Source: Tenebrio molitor (Eukaryota > Arthropoda > Insecta > Coleoptera > Tenebrionidae). Taken from it: a DNA stretch of 64,000 nucleotides. The DNA lies in NCBI RefSeq assembly GCF_963966145.1, contig NC_091052.1, forward strand, positions 10,912,001-10,976,000. Direction: 5' to 3'. Within the stretch, counting starts at the first letter, position 1; the number at the start of each line of letters is the position of its first letter. The notes under the pieces were generated by a model, which saw only the letters and a program-made list of their open reading frames with translations, did no database searches and was not told the DNA's origin. The position numbers and the translations under genes are program-made. Shown here in pieces: positions 21,584 through 32,856 of this stretch.

Positions 21584-22731
21584 CTTTGCTGGTAGGTCCG
21601 TCAAATTAATGTAATAAATATATGGATATCAGGTCGTTAATTGGGCATCATTGTTTTATTGGAAAGAAAACGACAAACTATCTACGAATTTCGTGGTATT
21701 ATCATTTTTATCCAGTTTTTGTTGCAGTGTTGATACTTTTTTGCCTTTTTTTCAACCAAGTTATTACTAGTAGCAGAGATCTAGTAGGTATGGATCAACT
21801 CTTCGAATAAAAGTGATTTTATTTTACTTTTGTCTGTTTATTAGATGTTGCATACTACCTTTTAATAGCAAAAAGTAAAATCTAACGTATGTCAACACGT
21901 TAAAATACAGCGGAAAAAATAAAAGTGTAACCCAAACACAACTCCCTTTCATTCAAAAGTACCCCTTCAGGATTACACCCCTTGTCCCCTTGCATGTTTT
22001 TGTATTTAACTTCTGCTGTTAAATTAATGATGATATGCCTGCTTGAAGTAGGTAATGATAATAATTCATCAGCTAAGTATGCGTATGAACATGCCTTCAT
22101 AAATTTAAAATGTTATCATTTTCTTGTAATACAACAAATGTTAGACGGCAACTCTTTCTTCTTATAAATAAAATAAGGTCTGAGAAATAAGTTATTTTAT
22201 CTACTGGTAGGAGGTAAGAGCCGGTGTTGTATTTCATTAAACATTTTTTGCATTTGTGTGTTTGTTACAGATGTTTGTCAGAATCCAAACAAAGCACTTG
22301 TTGAAATTGGAAAAAACCTCATTATATTGTAAAAATCTTCAATTAACGTAATTATAGTGTAATAAAGATCTTCAATTAGCACAATTAGTATGACCACTAT
22401 GACCTCTAGAGATCTGCTTTATCGGCCTATTAGGTGTTAGTCTAAGTGTAACTGAGCTAGGTAGGTGAAATATTCTTTCTCGTTTATAAAAATAAAAAAT
22501 CCTTCATTCTTATTTCAGTTAACGCATTGTAATCATTGCGAGAGTTCTTTGTCGTCATCTAAACAAGATAATAGACACCCAGCAAACATGTTTTTCACTT
22601 GATAACCGCGTTTGTGACCTCCAGTATCAGTGATCAGGCCCCCAGCCAATTTAAAAGGAATTTCTCAAAATAAGTTAATAGTCGATTTAAGTCCCCAGTG
22701 CAGTACACTCGCGTTTTCACACAGCTGAGTC
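21584..22731. other. Intergenic, nothing firmly recognised
   Basis: About 1.1 kb between the divergent starts of the unrecognised gene and ATIC. A weak direct duplication containing ATCTTCAATTA occurs at about 22327 and 22367. No supported open frame. Promoters for both genes are expected at the two ends. Confidence 0.4.
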
Positions 22732-25012
22732 ATGGCAACAGGTGGCAATTTAGGTGAGAATGAAAACGTGGTATATAACCTATAAGAAACGCACATGTAA
22801 ATTTTGTATATCATTAAAAATATAATTCTAGCGTTGTTGTCTGTATCTAATAAAACCGGTCTGGTTGCGTTGGGTAAAAACTTAAAAGCATTGGGATTCA
22901 CTCTGGTGGCCAGTGGCGGCACCGCTAAGAGTCTTAGAGAGGCGGGCCTCGCGGTCAAAGATGTCTCTGAGATTTCCGGGGCCCCCGAAATCTTGGGGGG
23001 CAGAGTTAAAACGCTGCATCCCTCAGTCCACGGCGGGATTTTAGCCAGGTTCATTGAAAATACATTTTTAAAAACTCGAATCATCGATATCGTTATAGAT
23101 TAATCCCTTCTGACCAGGCAGACTTAGCTCAGCAACGCATCGAGTTGATCCGAGTCGTTGTCTGCAATTTGTACCCATTCGTCGAGACAGTCGCTAAGCC
23201 CAATGTCACAATTGACGATGCAGTTGAGAATATCGACATCGGCGGCGTCACTTTGCTCAGAGCCGCCGCCAAAAACCACTCCAGAGTCACGGTGGTTTGC
23301 GATCCTTCTGATTACGACAAAGTCGTCACAGAAATGAACAGTACTGCCAATAAAGACACCACTTTGGAGACCAGGTAGGAGGAAAATGTCGCCGAAAATA
23401 CGATTTTTTATTTTCGGACTTGCAGACAAAGGTTGGCCCTCAAAGCGTTCACTCATACTTCAGAGTATGACTTGGCGATCACCGATTACTTCAGAAAACA
23501 GTATTCAGCCGGCACGTCACAACTGACGTTGAGATACGGAATGAATCCTCACCAAAAGCCCGCTCAGATCTTCACAACTTTATCCAAACTGCCCCTCACT
23601 GTGGTAAATGGGTCGCCGGGATTTATCAATCTGTGTGATGCCCTGAATGGTTGGCAGCTGGTTAAAGAGTTGAAGGCTGCGCTAGGTCTACCAGCGGCTA
23701 CCAGTTTCAAACATGTCTCACCAGCTGGCGCTGCGGTTGGCGTGCCTCTTGACAAAAATCAGGTTGGTAAAAAAATTGTTACCACAGAGTTTATCAAATA
23801 CTCTTTGGATATGCTGATTGTGCAATTAACACGAAGCCTGATAAGACCAAGAGGTTACACACATTATTTTCATTCATTTTGTTTGTCAATTACATAAATC
23901 AAATTTTTTATCTTACTATTGCTGCAATCTCCTAGAATTGATGGGTGTATGAGTTGAGATATAAATTATTTTATTAGGCGAAGGTGTGTATGGTGGATGA
24001 TCTCCTAGAGGAACTCACTCCTTTGGCAACAGCTTATGCTAGAGCTCGAGGAGCGGACCGCATGTCCTCCTTCGGCGATTTCGTGGCTCTGTCAGACACC
24101 TGCGACAAAATCACCGCCAAGATAATCTCTAGAGAGGTTTCCGACGGTATAATAGCCCCGGGTTACACCCCCGAAGCTCTAGAAATTTTAAAAAAGAAGA
24201 AGAATGGCGGCTACTGCGTTCTCCAAATCGATCCATCGTTCAATCCCGATCCCATCGAGAGAAAAGTACTTTTTGGGCTGACGTTAGAGCAGAAAAGAAA
24301 CGATGCCGTCATCGACAAATCACTCTTTGCGAACATCGTCACCGACAATAAAAACATTCCGGATTCAGCCGTCAGAGATCTTATTGTCGCCACCATCGCT
24401 CTGAAATACACGCAGAGTAATTCGGTGTGTTACGCCAAAGACGGTCAAGTTATTGGTATTGGCGCAGGACAGCAGTCCAGGATTCACTGTACGAGACTAG
24501 CAGGCGATAAGGCGGACAATTGGTGGTTGAGGCAACACCCGAAAGTGGTCAATATGAAGTTTAAGAAAGGAGTAAAGAGGGCGGAAATCTCGAACGCTAT
24601 TGACAATTATGTCAATGGGACTGTAGGTCAGTCAGATGTAACAAAAGAAAATCAGAGTGTTTAATTTGGTGTTGCAGGCAAAGACATGGACAGGAATGTT
24701 TTTGAACGAATGTACGAGGAAGTTCCAACAGAGTTGAGTCAAGCTGAGAAGCGGGCGTGGTTGAACCAACTGAAACATGTTGCTTTGGGGTCGGACGCCT
24801 TCTTCCCGTTCAGAGACAACGTTGATAGAGCCAGTCTGGTAAATCACTATCATGGTTCAAAGTATTTCGTTTTAAAAATGATCACGTTTCAGAGTGGAGT
24901 TTCTTACATTGGAAGTCCTGCAGGGTCTACTAACGACGCTGAGGTTATCCACGCTTGCAACGAGCACAAGATAACTCTGGCACACACAAATTTAAGACTT
25001 TTCCATCACTAA
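22732..25012 (+). CDS. ATIC: Bifunctional AICAR transformylase / IMP cyclohydrolase
   Basis: Catalyses the last two steps of de novo purine synthesis, AICAR to FAICAR (10-formyl-tetrahydrofolate donor) and FAICAR to IMP, in the cytosol. Seven exons (22732-22753, 22832-23048, 23099-23374, 23426-23762, 23978-24626, 24678-24838, 24893-25012) stay in phase to 593 residues; human ATIC has 592. The N-terminal cyclohydrolase domain shows SVSNKTGL, VASGGTAKSLREAG and GRVKTLHPSVHGGILAR. The transformylase domain shows RYGMNPHQ, the catalytic Lys-His in SFKHVSPAGAA, ARARGADRMSSFGDF, and GIGAGQQSRIHCTRLAGDKA. The C-terminus is AHTNLRLFHH, as in other animals. Introns are mostly 50-78 nt. No lesions. A polyadenylation signal AATAAA is near 25085. 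Confidence 0.98.
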
Positions 25013-26376
25013 TCTAATTAGTGGTTCTCATTTGGATTTATTATTGCATTAATACAAATTAAACTTTCCATTAAATATTAAGACAATAAAGATTACAGTA
25101 TAGTATTTTGGTATTCTTGTCCCGCGACTCTTTCACCAAGGGCGGTACATTAATTATCTCGACGTAATTCCCACAGAGAAAAACAAGTTGTTTGGGTTTT
25201 ATAAACTTTCTAAATGTATTGCTGGTGCCAGATACTACCAGTTTTTTTCGAGACTAGCTGGAGTAAAATCCCCACGTAAGATAGTTGTTTTTAACGCCCA
25301 CTGTACTGTAGTGGACTCAACGAGAATAAAAAACAAAGCAGATATTTCGTGTATTAATTAATTCGAAAGCGGGATCCGGTATCCTCGTGTCAGCTCGACT
25401 CGGCGAGTTTATTCTTCGGCCTCTATGGACATGGAGGGGGATTTATCTCGATTTCTACTATTTGACGTCACAAGCATGTCGTAGATATGTCATCATCACC
25501 ACAAGTTTTATTCTCCATTCCCGAAGCAAAGCAAACATACGCGCAGTTACCGAACACAAGTAGTTCTGTTGACTAGTTTTTTGACAAATTTGGCTTCTTC
25601 AGTGTGGACCTTTACTAGTGTGACTTTCCAAAAGTGGAATCAATTGATATCCGGTGGAAAGAGATTTATTTTTTGTACATTTATGTGCGTTAAACTCTGC
25701 ATACCGCAATATGGAGAATTGTTGATTTCCAAGAAATGTGAATTCGTAAGCGTCAAAGGAGAACAGGGAGTTGGTGAGGCGCTGATGTTATCCAAGTAAG
25801 AATTATGGGTTGTATGTGATAGGTTCGAGGAAATTTTGTAAATTATTACCAAGGAGAAAAAACACGTTTGACTTTGATATTTAACCAGAATTTATTAATT
25901 ACTGTCAGATGGATACAAATGTGCGGTCAGAAAATGTAATTTGGAATTTTCCTCACTAGTCAACAATTTCTAAAACTAATTTTATCTTAACATTCATTCC
26001 CTCGGTCTTGTAGACGCGTTGTATAGTTTTGATAAGATAGGAGAGCGTCATCTTTTTCACAAGATTATAAACCAGCGGGTAAATCCTAACAGTTGAATGC
26101 ATACACATGTGTAGAGAAATTTTCTATTAAATAAGTGAAGAATAAAATTATCTGGTCGTTGAGCTTAGAAGTAAGTAATTTTTTTAACAACCTACGCATG
26201 CATAAAGATGTGTAAATAATGGGTTAAACAATATAAGTAAACAATGCACAACCAGTCGGTATTCATTAGTACAAAAAGTATTACAGCACTCTTGTATGCG
26301 TTTAATGGTTGTGGTAATCACAATATTAGTGTTTGATACCATAAGAAAATATTTTATCGTTCAATTAAAATAAATA

Positions 26377-27905
26377 ATTTCAAGTGTTGAACCGGATACT
26401 CCTATAACAATCGACTCCCTTTTTAGATTTGAACTAACAAAGCCGCAAATCCAATAAGACGATTGGGAAGACTCCATCCAATCGTAATAAATCACCGCCT
26501 TCAGTTGCGCATCTTACTGTACCTTACATAATAAAAAAAAACACAGACACACAAAAAATGTTGAGTTCGTAAAAAAACACACACACAAATGTTGAGTTCG
26601 AGTATTCTAAACTGCAACACGAATTACAATGGTAATACCAATATGAAATTTTATAGTATGTATAAAATAGAAATCGTGTTACGTTTGTTAACATAAAGAA
26701 AAAGTGTTATTTGTCGCCCGATGAAATAAGCAGTTTCAAGTGTTGAGACAAATTGGCTACACTTTCTGATTTGAAAGGACCAAACCGCAAATCCAATAAG
26801 ACTTGGGAAGACTCCAGTTGTAATAAATCACTACCTTCAGCTGCGCCTCTTACCATACCTAGACCCCATAATTAAAGAAAACTAATGTGAGTTTGAGCAT
26901 TCTGTGTGCAACACGAGAACGACTTATGGTCACGCCAAAATAAAATGTTGTGATACGTATCTAAAATAAATTTGATTTGTTTTATAAAGTAAATATATTA
27001 TCGCCCAATCAAGTACAGGATGATTCAAGTTTTACCACCCGCACGATAAACTTTATTAAAGAATTAGTAAAAATTACGAAACGTTAGGGTTACATTTCCT
27101 TGATATAAGGCTTCAAATTTGTGCAATCAATTTTCCCGTATCACTTCATTCGGAGTCTTAAAATTCAAAAAATCGATTTTGAGCATAAAAATAATTTTTT
27201 TCCTACACGCTCAATTCACAATTCATTCAAATAACAAAGTTATAAAATTCCATCAAAAGAAAATTATTAGTTTTTGAATTATTCCAATTTTAACATTAAC
27301 AGCGAAAAATGACCAAGTGTCACAAGTAAATGCCTCATTGTTGGTAAACATCTGTTGAGAACTTTTCTAGTCACTCTTTAATCCCTAACGGGTACAATAA
27401 GTAACCCATGTCAACCTCTTTTGTGGACGTGACCGCCCAATTTAATAATAAATCATAGCTAAATTTTGCTCTTTAATATCAAATTGCATTTAATGTAGGT
27501 ATTTCACAAACTGATGATGTTTTCATGATTTCTGTGACACCAAATTTTTCCTAAATGTTTGAAATGACCCCTAGTGCAAAATTATGTAATGTAGCGATTA
27601 TTAAATTGAAACGAAATATTTATCATATATTCTACAGCGATACACAATCATTCCTGAATGTTTTGAGAATTTTAAATCGATTAAAAGTGGGTTTTTTCGA
27701 TTGAGCGATAAAACTTGAATCACCCGGTAGGTACATAATTCATTTTGATTTTCAAGTGTTGATTCTAACACAAAAATTGAGTTTATTTTCAAATTGTCAA
27801 GAACAAAGATGCAAATCCATTAAGACCATTAGGAAGACTCCACTTGTAATAAATCACCACGTTCAGGTGCGCCTCTTTGTATACCCAGTAATTAAAAAAA
27901 ACTGA
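26377..27905. repeat. Divergent tandem repeat, about 355-bp unit, three copies
   Basis: Each unit begins with TTTCAAGTGTTGA and carries GCAAATCCAATAAGAC followed by GGAAGACTCC and TAATAAATCAC. Copies start at about 26377, 26732 and 27749. The first two are about 355 and 300 bp. The third is separated by an inserted 712-bp element and ends near 27905. The copies differ by many substitutions and small indels, so the array is old. No coding frame is shared. Confidence 0.75.
27016..27727. mobile_element. 712-bp TA-flanked element, mariner-type ends
   Basis: The left end reads CAGGATGATTCAAGTTTTA and the right end, inverted, CCGGGTGATTCAAGTTTTA. They are nearly perfect terminal inverted repeats with a TA dinucleotide on both sides, the hallmark of Tc1/mariner insertion. 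The interior is AT-rich and has no transposase frame, so this is non-autonomous. It sits between units 2 and 3 of the tandem array. Confidence 0.75.
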
Positions 27906-29963
27906 ATTTTTGTCTGGCCACGTAATTTTTTGGGCTTCGTGAAGCGTAAACGCCGACTTCCTTTTATTTGCAACGAGTCCGAATAAATATTAATATTAGA
28001 TGCACGAATTCCTCTTTCTGGCCGAACAGCTTCGCCCAAAAAATTTTTTCGATACAACAAATTGACATCGTTACAATTGAAGAAAGTTTGCGGGTTGAAT
28101 CCTTGCGTCGGCAACCTCAAAATGACATTAGAATTCCTGCGAGATGCTTGTGTTTATTAAAATAATTTATTTCGCTGCGTCGTTGTTAATGGTTTTTGCA
28201 ACTAGACGATTATCATTTTTCAAGGTTTTTTTTGAATAATACAAGTTTTGCGCGGCTTGAGCCAACACAATCCGAAGTGTTGAATTGAGCATCGATTATC
28301 TGTAAAACATGTGAATAATTAAATTGGTTGGGAAACATCCTTCAAAATCTCACAAGGTTCGCGTTTTACGCCGACGTAAATATTTAACTTCCGAGAATAA
28401 TTAGAACATCTCATTGTGATCCTAGCTGGAAGTGATTCAGTTATGTTCAATGTGCAATTTAGCTAGTTAGACCGCTGAATTAAATATAAGTGTGATGTCG
28501 TTTTGTGGAAATTTTTGATTCGAAACAGCAAGGTCGTCGCTGTTAGGTAATGGTAAATTGCTACGGATGATGTCCGTGGAGACACGTACTTTGACTTGAC
28601 CAATTAATGAAAAAATATATTTTCTTTTGTACTTTCCCAATTTATTTTTATCCTGCGACATTGCGACACCACGAACGCAGTCGGCGCATTTTTGCAATCA
28701 AATAACCCTTAACCCCAAGTCGAGATTAATCCATCCCAAGATAAAAATTACTCATTGGACAACAAAGATGTCATAATCTGTCGAGCATGTCGTGCCACAC
28801 TTCGTTTGTCAATTTAGCTTTTTGGTTCGTTGACACAGAAATCATGCAGGTGAAAATTTTCATAATGCTCAAACCCAAATTGAAATCTTGTGTAAAGTGT
28901 GAACTCGAACAGTATTTTTATTTTTCTATTTTTGGACCAACTTACCTCGGGTTATCGGACGTCTGGGAAAACCTGCAGAAATGCTGCTAATCATCAATCA
29001 AACAATATAATTAGATGTCCACTGCATATTACATGTTTTTTTTTTAATTTCTTGTGTAATACTTTTTATACTGGAAAACATATCCATTTGGAATTTCCAT
29101 AACCGATCACGTATTCACAATCAGAGATAAGATCCTCCAATACTTTTAACAACTTTTTATTACAATCAGAAAGGTCAGAAGTCGTGAAGATGCTGACATA
29201 TCACAATAGAGTAACACGATTTAACGAGTACCTAGGTACATTGTACATAACAAGTATCCAATTGTTATTTCTCGTAAAGTGAATTAAGTTTGATCATATT
29301 AATAACAACTTTTCGTTTAGAAAGCCGTTTCATTTGTGTGAGATCTTGACAAGAATAGAATAATTTATTGCCACCCACAACAAAAAATTGGGATTTTAAG
29401 AGACGATCAGGTATATAGGTATGTACCTAAGTTGTAAAACTACTCGGAATAGTAAAACGATCAAAACAACATTCACCTTATCTCCACACCATATTTTATA
29501 TTCTGGGAGTCCCAATGTCCACCAATTAATTACATGACGTTCAAATTAGAAGAGTAAACATTAAATGACAAAAACTTGTTTTGCGATCATAATTATTTAA
29601 ACCCATTTACACTGCTTGGAATTCCACAATTGCATTTCATTTGTCCTTTTGTGATAACTGTTAATAACAATTGTTTAATAGAGAGTTAATTGTATAATAT
29701 AACATAATAATTATGTTAACAGGTGTAGCGTGTGGAATCCCACTAGTTGTGAAATTTGATAAGTAGGTACACTTCTATTAAAAAAAAAAAGCGTACAAGT
29801 AGTGAGCACAATTTTGGCTAGATGGCCATATCGTAAACCTATCTTTTAATTGTTGTTACTTAGAAACCTGTAACAAAACCCGTGGTGATAGCTGGATTTG
29901 ATCGATGTATTCTTCAGAGATTTTAATGTGTATAAATGTTTTGCCTTATTTATTAGGCAAGTA

Positions 29964-30072
29964 CGGTGCGATCAATTAAAAAATAAATCGAGTTGGCGTG
30001 TTACCTATGGCAACCCATGCTATAGCATAGGCTCCAAAGCAAACTCGATTTATTTTTTAAATGATCGCTCGG
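29964..30072. mobile_element. 109-bp MITE, copy 2 (TA-flanked)
   Basis: Intact copy of the element at 7450-7558. Terminal inverted repeats of about 31 bp contain GCGATCAATTAAAAAATAAA on the left. The right arm reads the same inverted with one or two mismatches. TA lies on both sides. The core with GTGTTACCTATGGCAACCC is identical to copy 1. Non-coding. Confidence 0.85.
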
Positions 30073-30712
30073 TATTACCAATTACTACAAACACAATTCA
30101 AACTTTTATTCGCAAATTTATGGAAAAAGGCAACTCTCAACAATCTAACAACAATTTAAAAATTTATAAAATGTGTGAAATTTGACATAGGTACATACAA
30201 AATGTCAGTAATACGTTTTCTTGGAAACGATTAATTAATTTTATCCCCATTTACAGTAGCCCTCAATACGTGTACGCTTTTTTTTTTGAATAGAAGTGTA
30301 CGTCTAAGCTTAATTCACTTCAAAAACCTGAAAATAACATTCACTCGTGTCATACAAAACGTCCAAATTTTTTTCGTAATACGACAATTCTATATTTATA
30401 CTATATTTTAACAAATAGTTAAAATTCTGCACGGTCATTTCTTTGTGTCGTTGGTAGTCAGTGATCCGCACATGACTTAAATAATAATTCAAGTCCGATG
30501 TGTTAATTTGCACTAGTTTCAACACTAAATTGAAACAGTGAATAAATAATAATGCTTCGTTTGGAACTACATACTTAAATAACCTATATGAGACTATGTG
30601 AACGGATTTTCATAAATATCACAACTTGTCAAAACGAAACGTCAACCTAATTTTAAAGATTTTTAGCGATTTGAAGCCTTTAAGGGGCTCGTCGAAAAAA
30701 AACCCGTTGTAT

Positions 30713-30793
30713 TCAACTCGTTCGTGTGTAAATTGGGCCTTTTTTGGCACTCGTGGGCCAAAAAAATCCCAATTTACACACGAACTCGTTAAA
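30713..30793. repeat. Short hairpin element
   Basis: 81 bp with near-perfect arms: CAACTCGTTCGTGTGTAAAT then TGGGCC on the left, and the same inverted on the right around a loop containing ACTCGTGGG. It would fold into a long stem. Likely a MITE remnant. Confidence 0.6.
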
Positions 30794-30877
30794 TACGAGT
30801 AAACTACTATTTATTATACCTGAATCATAATCTCTGTTTTTCCAACCTGAAAGTACTTATTATGTATTAAAAAATAT

Positions 30878-31708
30878 ACAGGTGTCCCAAAAAAAGAAGA
30901 CGAGTCCATAGGTCCCTTATTTATCGGACGATTTTAATTATTATCTGTGCACCAAATTAAATAGTTGTGAATAGGCTACAAGATGGACTATTAAATTCAC
31001 GTATAGCCCTAAGGGCTTCAAGGAAACACATACTTTTTTTAGAAATTCTGAAAACAACAATGTATCACAAGTAACGGGTGTTTTTTTGTGAACGCACTAT
31101 ACAGGTTACGGATCACGGATCAGCTGTTTAAATCTTACGCTTTTACACGAGTGGTGTGCTCTCAATCGACTCTCCAACGCCTACTTCGACGCCAAATTTA
31201 AAAAAACACCCTTTACGACCTCCCACAAAAAAAATAACACTAACTAATAACTTTTGAAACAAATGACGAGCACCAAGCGAGAAGCTATCAAAATGCATTG
31301 CGTTACAGTGTAATAAGTAATAACCAAATTAAGTTAGCTGGAAAAACAAATGATAAATAATAACATAGGGATTCCGCAAAGATGCCGCCAACGTTTAGCG
31401 CAAAATGGAGCGTTTTTTAAACATTTTTTTTGGTGTATTTTTGTAATGTAAGTTATACTTATGATACATTCTTGTTTTCAGAATGAAAATCTCTATCAGA
31501 ATTACTAAAAAAAAGTATATATTCGCATTTGAAAAAAAATATTAAAATATTTTAACAGTTTACCATTGAAGCCCTTGGGGCTATACATAAATTTATTAGA
31601 CCCTTTTGTAGCCTATTCACAACAATTTAATTTGGTGTATAAATAGTTAAAATCCTCCTATAAATAAGGGAGTTATGGACTCGCCTTCTTTTTTGGGGAC
31701 ACCTGTAT
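30878..31708. mobile_element. 830-bp element with about 140-bp terminal inverted repeats
   Basis: The left end starts TACAGGTGTCCC and runs through CCTATTTATCGG-type sequence to GCCCTAAGGGCTTCAA near 31020. The same succession appears inverted from about 31567 (GAAGCCCTTGGGGC) to the right end GGGGACACCTGTA. The arms are imperfect but collinear over about 140 bp. The interior has no recognisable transposase. I cannot assign the superfamily. Confidence 0.7.
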
Positions 31709-31743
31709 AATTATATGAGATTAGTTATTTGTACATACAACTA

Positions 31744-31974
31744 CGGGGTGATCAAGAAGCACCGTTTAAGTTGGTAACACTGAATTGTATTTTAAATCGT
31801 ATAACAGGAGTAACTTTCGGTTGTTGATGGCTTGTCGTTGTTAATGCTATACCTACATCAGATATTTGTAAAATAAACCAACAAAACATATCCAGTTGCA
31901 GTGTTATAAATAACCGAATTAAAAAAATTTCTTAATTGTACTGCCAACTTAAACAGTCCTTCTTGATCACCCGG
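31744..31974. mobile_element. 231-bp TA-flanked MITE
   Basis: Terminal inverted repeats contain GGGTGATCAAGAAG and then GTTTAAGTTGG on each side, with TA on both flanks. The ends resemble those of the 712-bp element at 27016 (a GGTGAT-CAAG pattern), suggesting a related mariner-type family. No coding sequence. Confidence 0.75.
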
Positions 31975-31976
31975 TA

Positions 31977-32081
31977 GTTATGAAAGTGATACTTTTTTTC
32001 AAGAATTTACAGATTGATTAACGAGGGCGTAGCCCGAGTTAATCAAGCAAATAAGTGAAATAAAAGAGACTTTCATAACGT
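31977..32081. repeat. Hairpin MITE next to the 231-bp element
   Basis: The ends read GTTATGAAAGT and, inverted, ACTTTCATAAC. The centre holds GATTAACGAGGGCGTAGCCC then GAGTTAATC, a short internal palindrome. About 105 bp, non-coding, abutting the preceding element. Confidence 0.55.
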
Positions 32082-32856
32082 ATTGTACACACTATTTTTT
32101 TGCATATCGATGTAAGTTGCGAAATTTGGTCTAAAAGGATTTATGAAAAATTACAAAAAAAAAATAGGTATGCTTTGACAATCATCTCCAAGGAGATGGA
32201 ATAAAATGATGCAAAAAGTACTACTTTCACTACAAGTTTTCGTGTTAAAAATTGCTACTTTCACTACGATTTTGCGTGTAAAAAAGTGCCACTTTCATTA
32301 CGATATGCAACAAATTGTTTTTATTACACTGAACTTGGTTTCTTTGTCTGGAAAAAATCCAAAAACATATCAATTCATTTTTAACCATGCTACATTTCGG
32401 TGACATTTTTAGTACTTTTGTAAGACCGTTTCAGCATTTGCAAAATCTAAAATCAGATATATTAATTATATCTTATTTTATCATGTGAAGTAAAATCCAT
32501 TCTGTTATGACACATCGCTACCTATTTATTCTCTTCAACAAATCGCTAATTTGTTCTAATATTCCTTTAATAGGACAGTGAATATCAAAGATGTCTAAGT
32601 GAAATTCACCAGATCTAAGAATTATTTTGTAAATTCATTATACTAAAAATGTATTATTTTGAAAGAAATATAGAAAATCATTTTTTGTATATCTTAAAGC
32701 ATTATTTATTCGTGATGGTAGACCTGGAAATAAATCGTAAATCATTCCGTGCGCTTTGGGTCTGTTTAAATTAAACACTAATTCTAGAAAGTAGAAGTTA
32801 TCATAAATTATAAAAGTGCATAGAATAATTGTTTCGTTTCTTTTTAGACTGTAACC

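Larger units (their letters stand above)
25013..32856. other. Large intergenic region rich in small transposons
   Basis: About 7.8 kb without a supported protein gene between ATIC and the first Toll gene. It holds a divergent tandem repeat (26377-27905) split by a TA-flanked element (27016-27727). It also holds a 109-bp MITE (29964-30072), a hairpin (30713-30793), a long-arm element (30878-31708), a 231-bp TA-flanked element (31744-31974) and a further hairpin (31977-32081). The 5' untranslated exon of the Toll gene probably lies near its right end. Confidence 0.6.

Noticed and set aside
21622..21810. Hydrophobic open frame beside the unrecognised gene
   Set aside because: Short, low-complexity hydrophobic composition from AT-rich DNA, with no family match. 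It lies in the likely 5' region of the minus-strand gene.
26537..26590. CACACA/AAAAACAC stretch
   Set aside because: Simple low-complexity sequence within a tandem-repeat unit, not a distinct element.
25013..32856. Search for tRNA genes, CRISPR-like arrays or a gene cluster in the largest gap
   Set aside because: No cloverleaf, no regular spacer-repeat pattern and no linked coding exons were found. The repeats present are transposon ends and one irregular tandem array.
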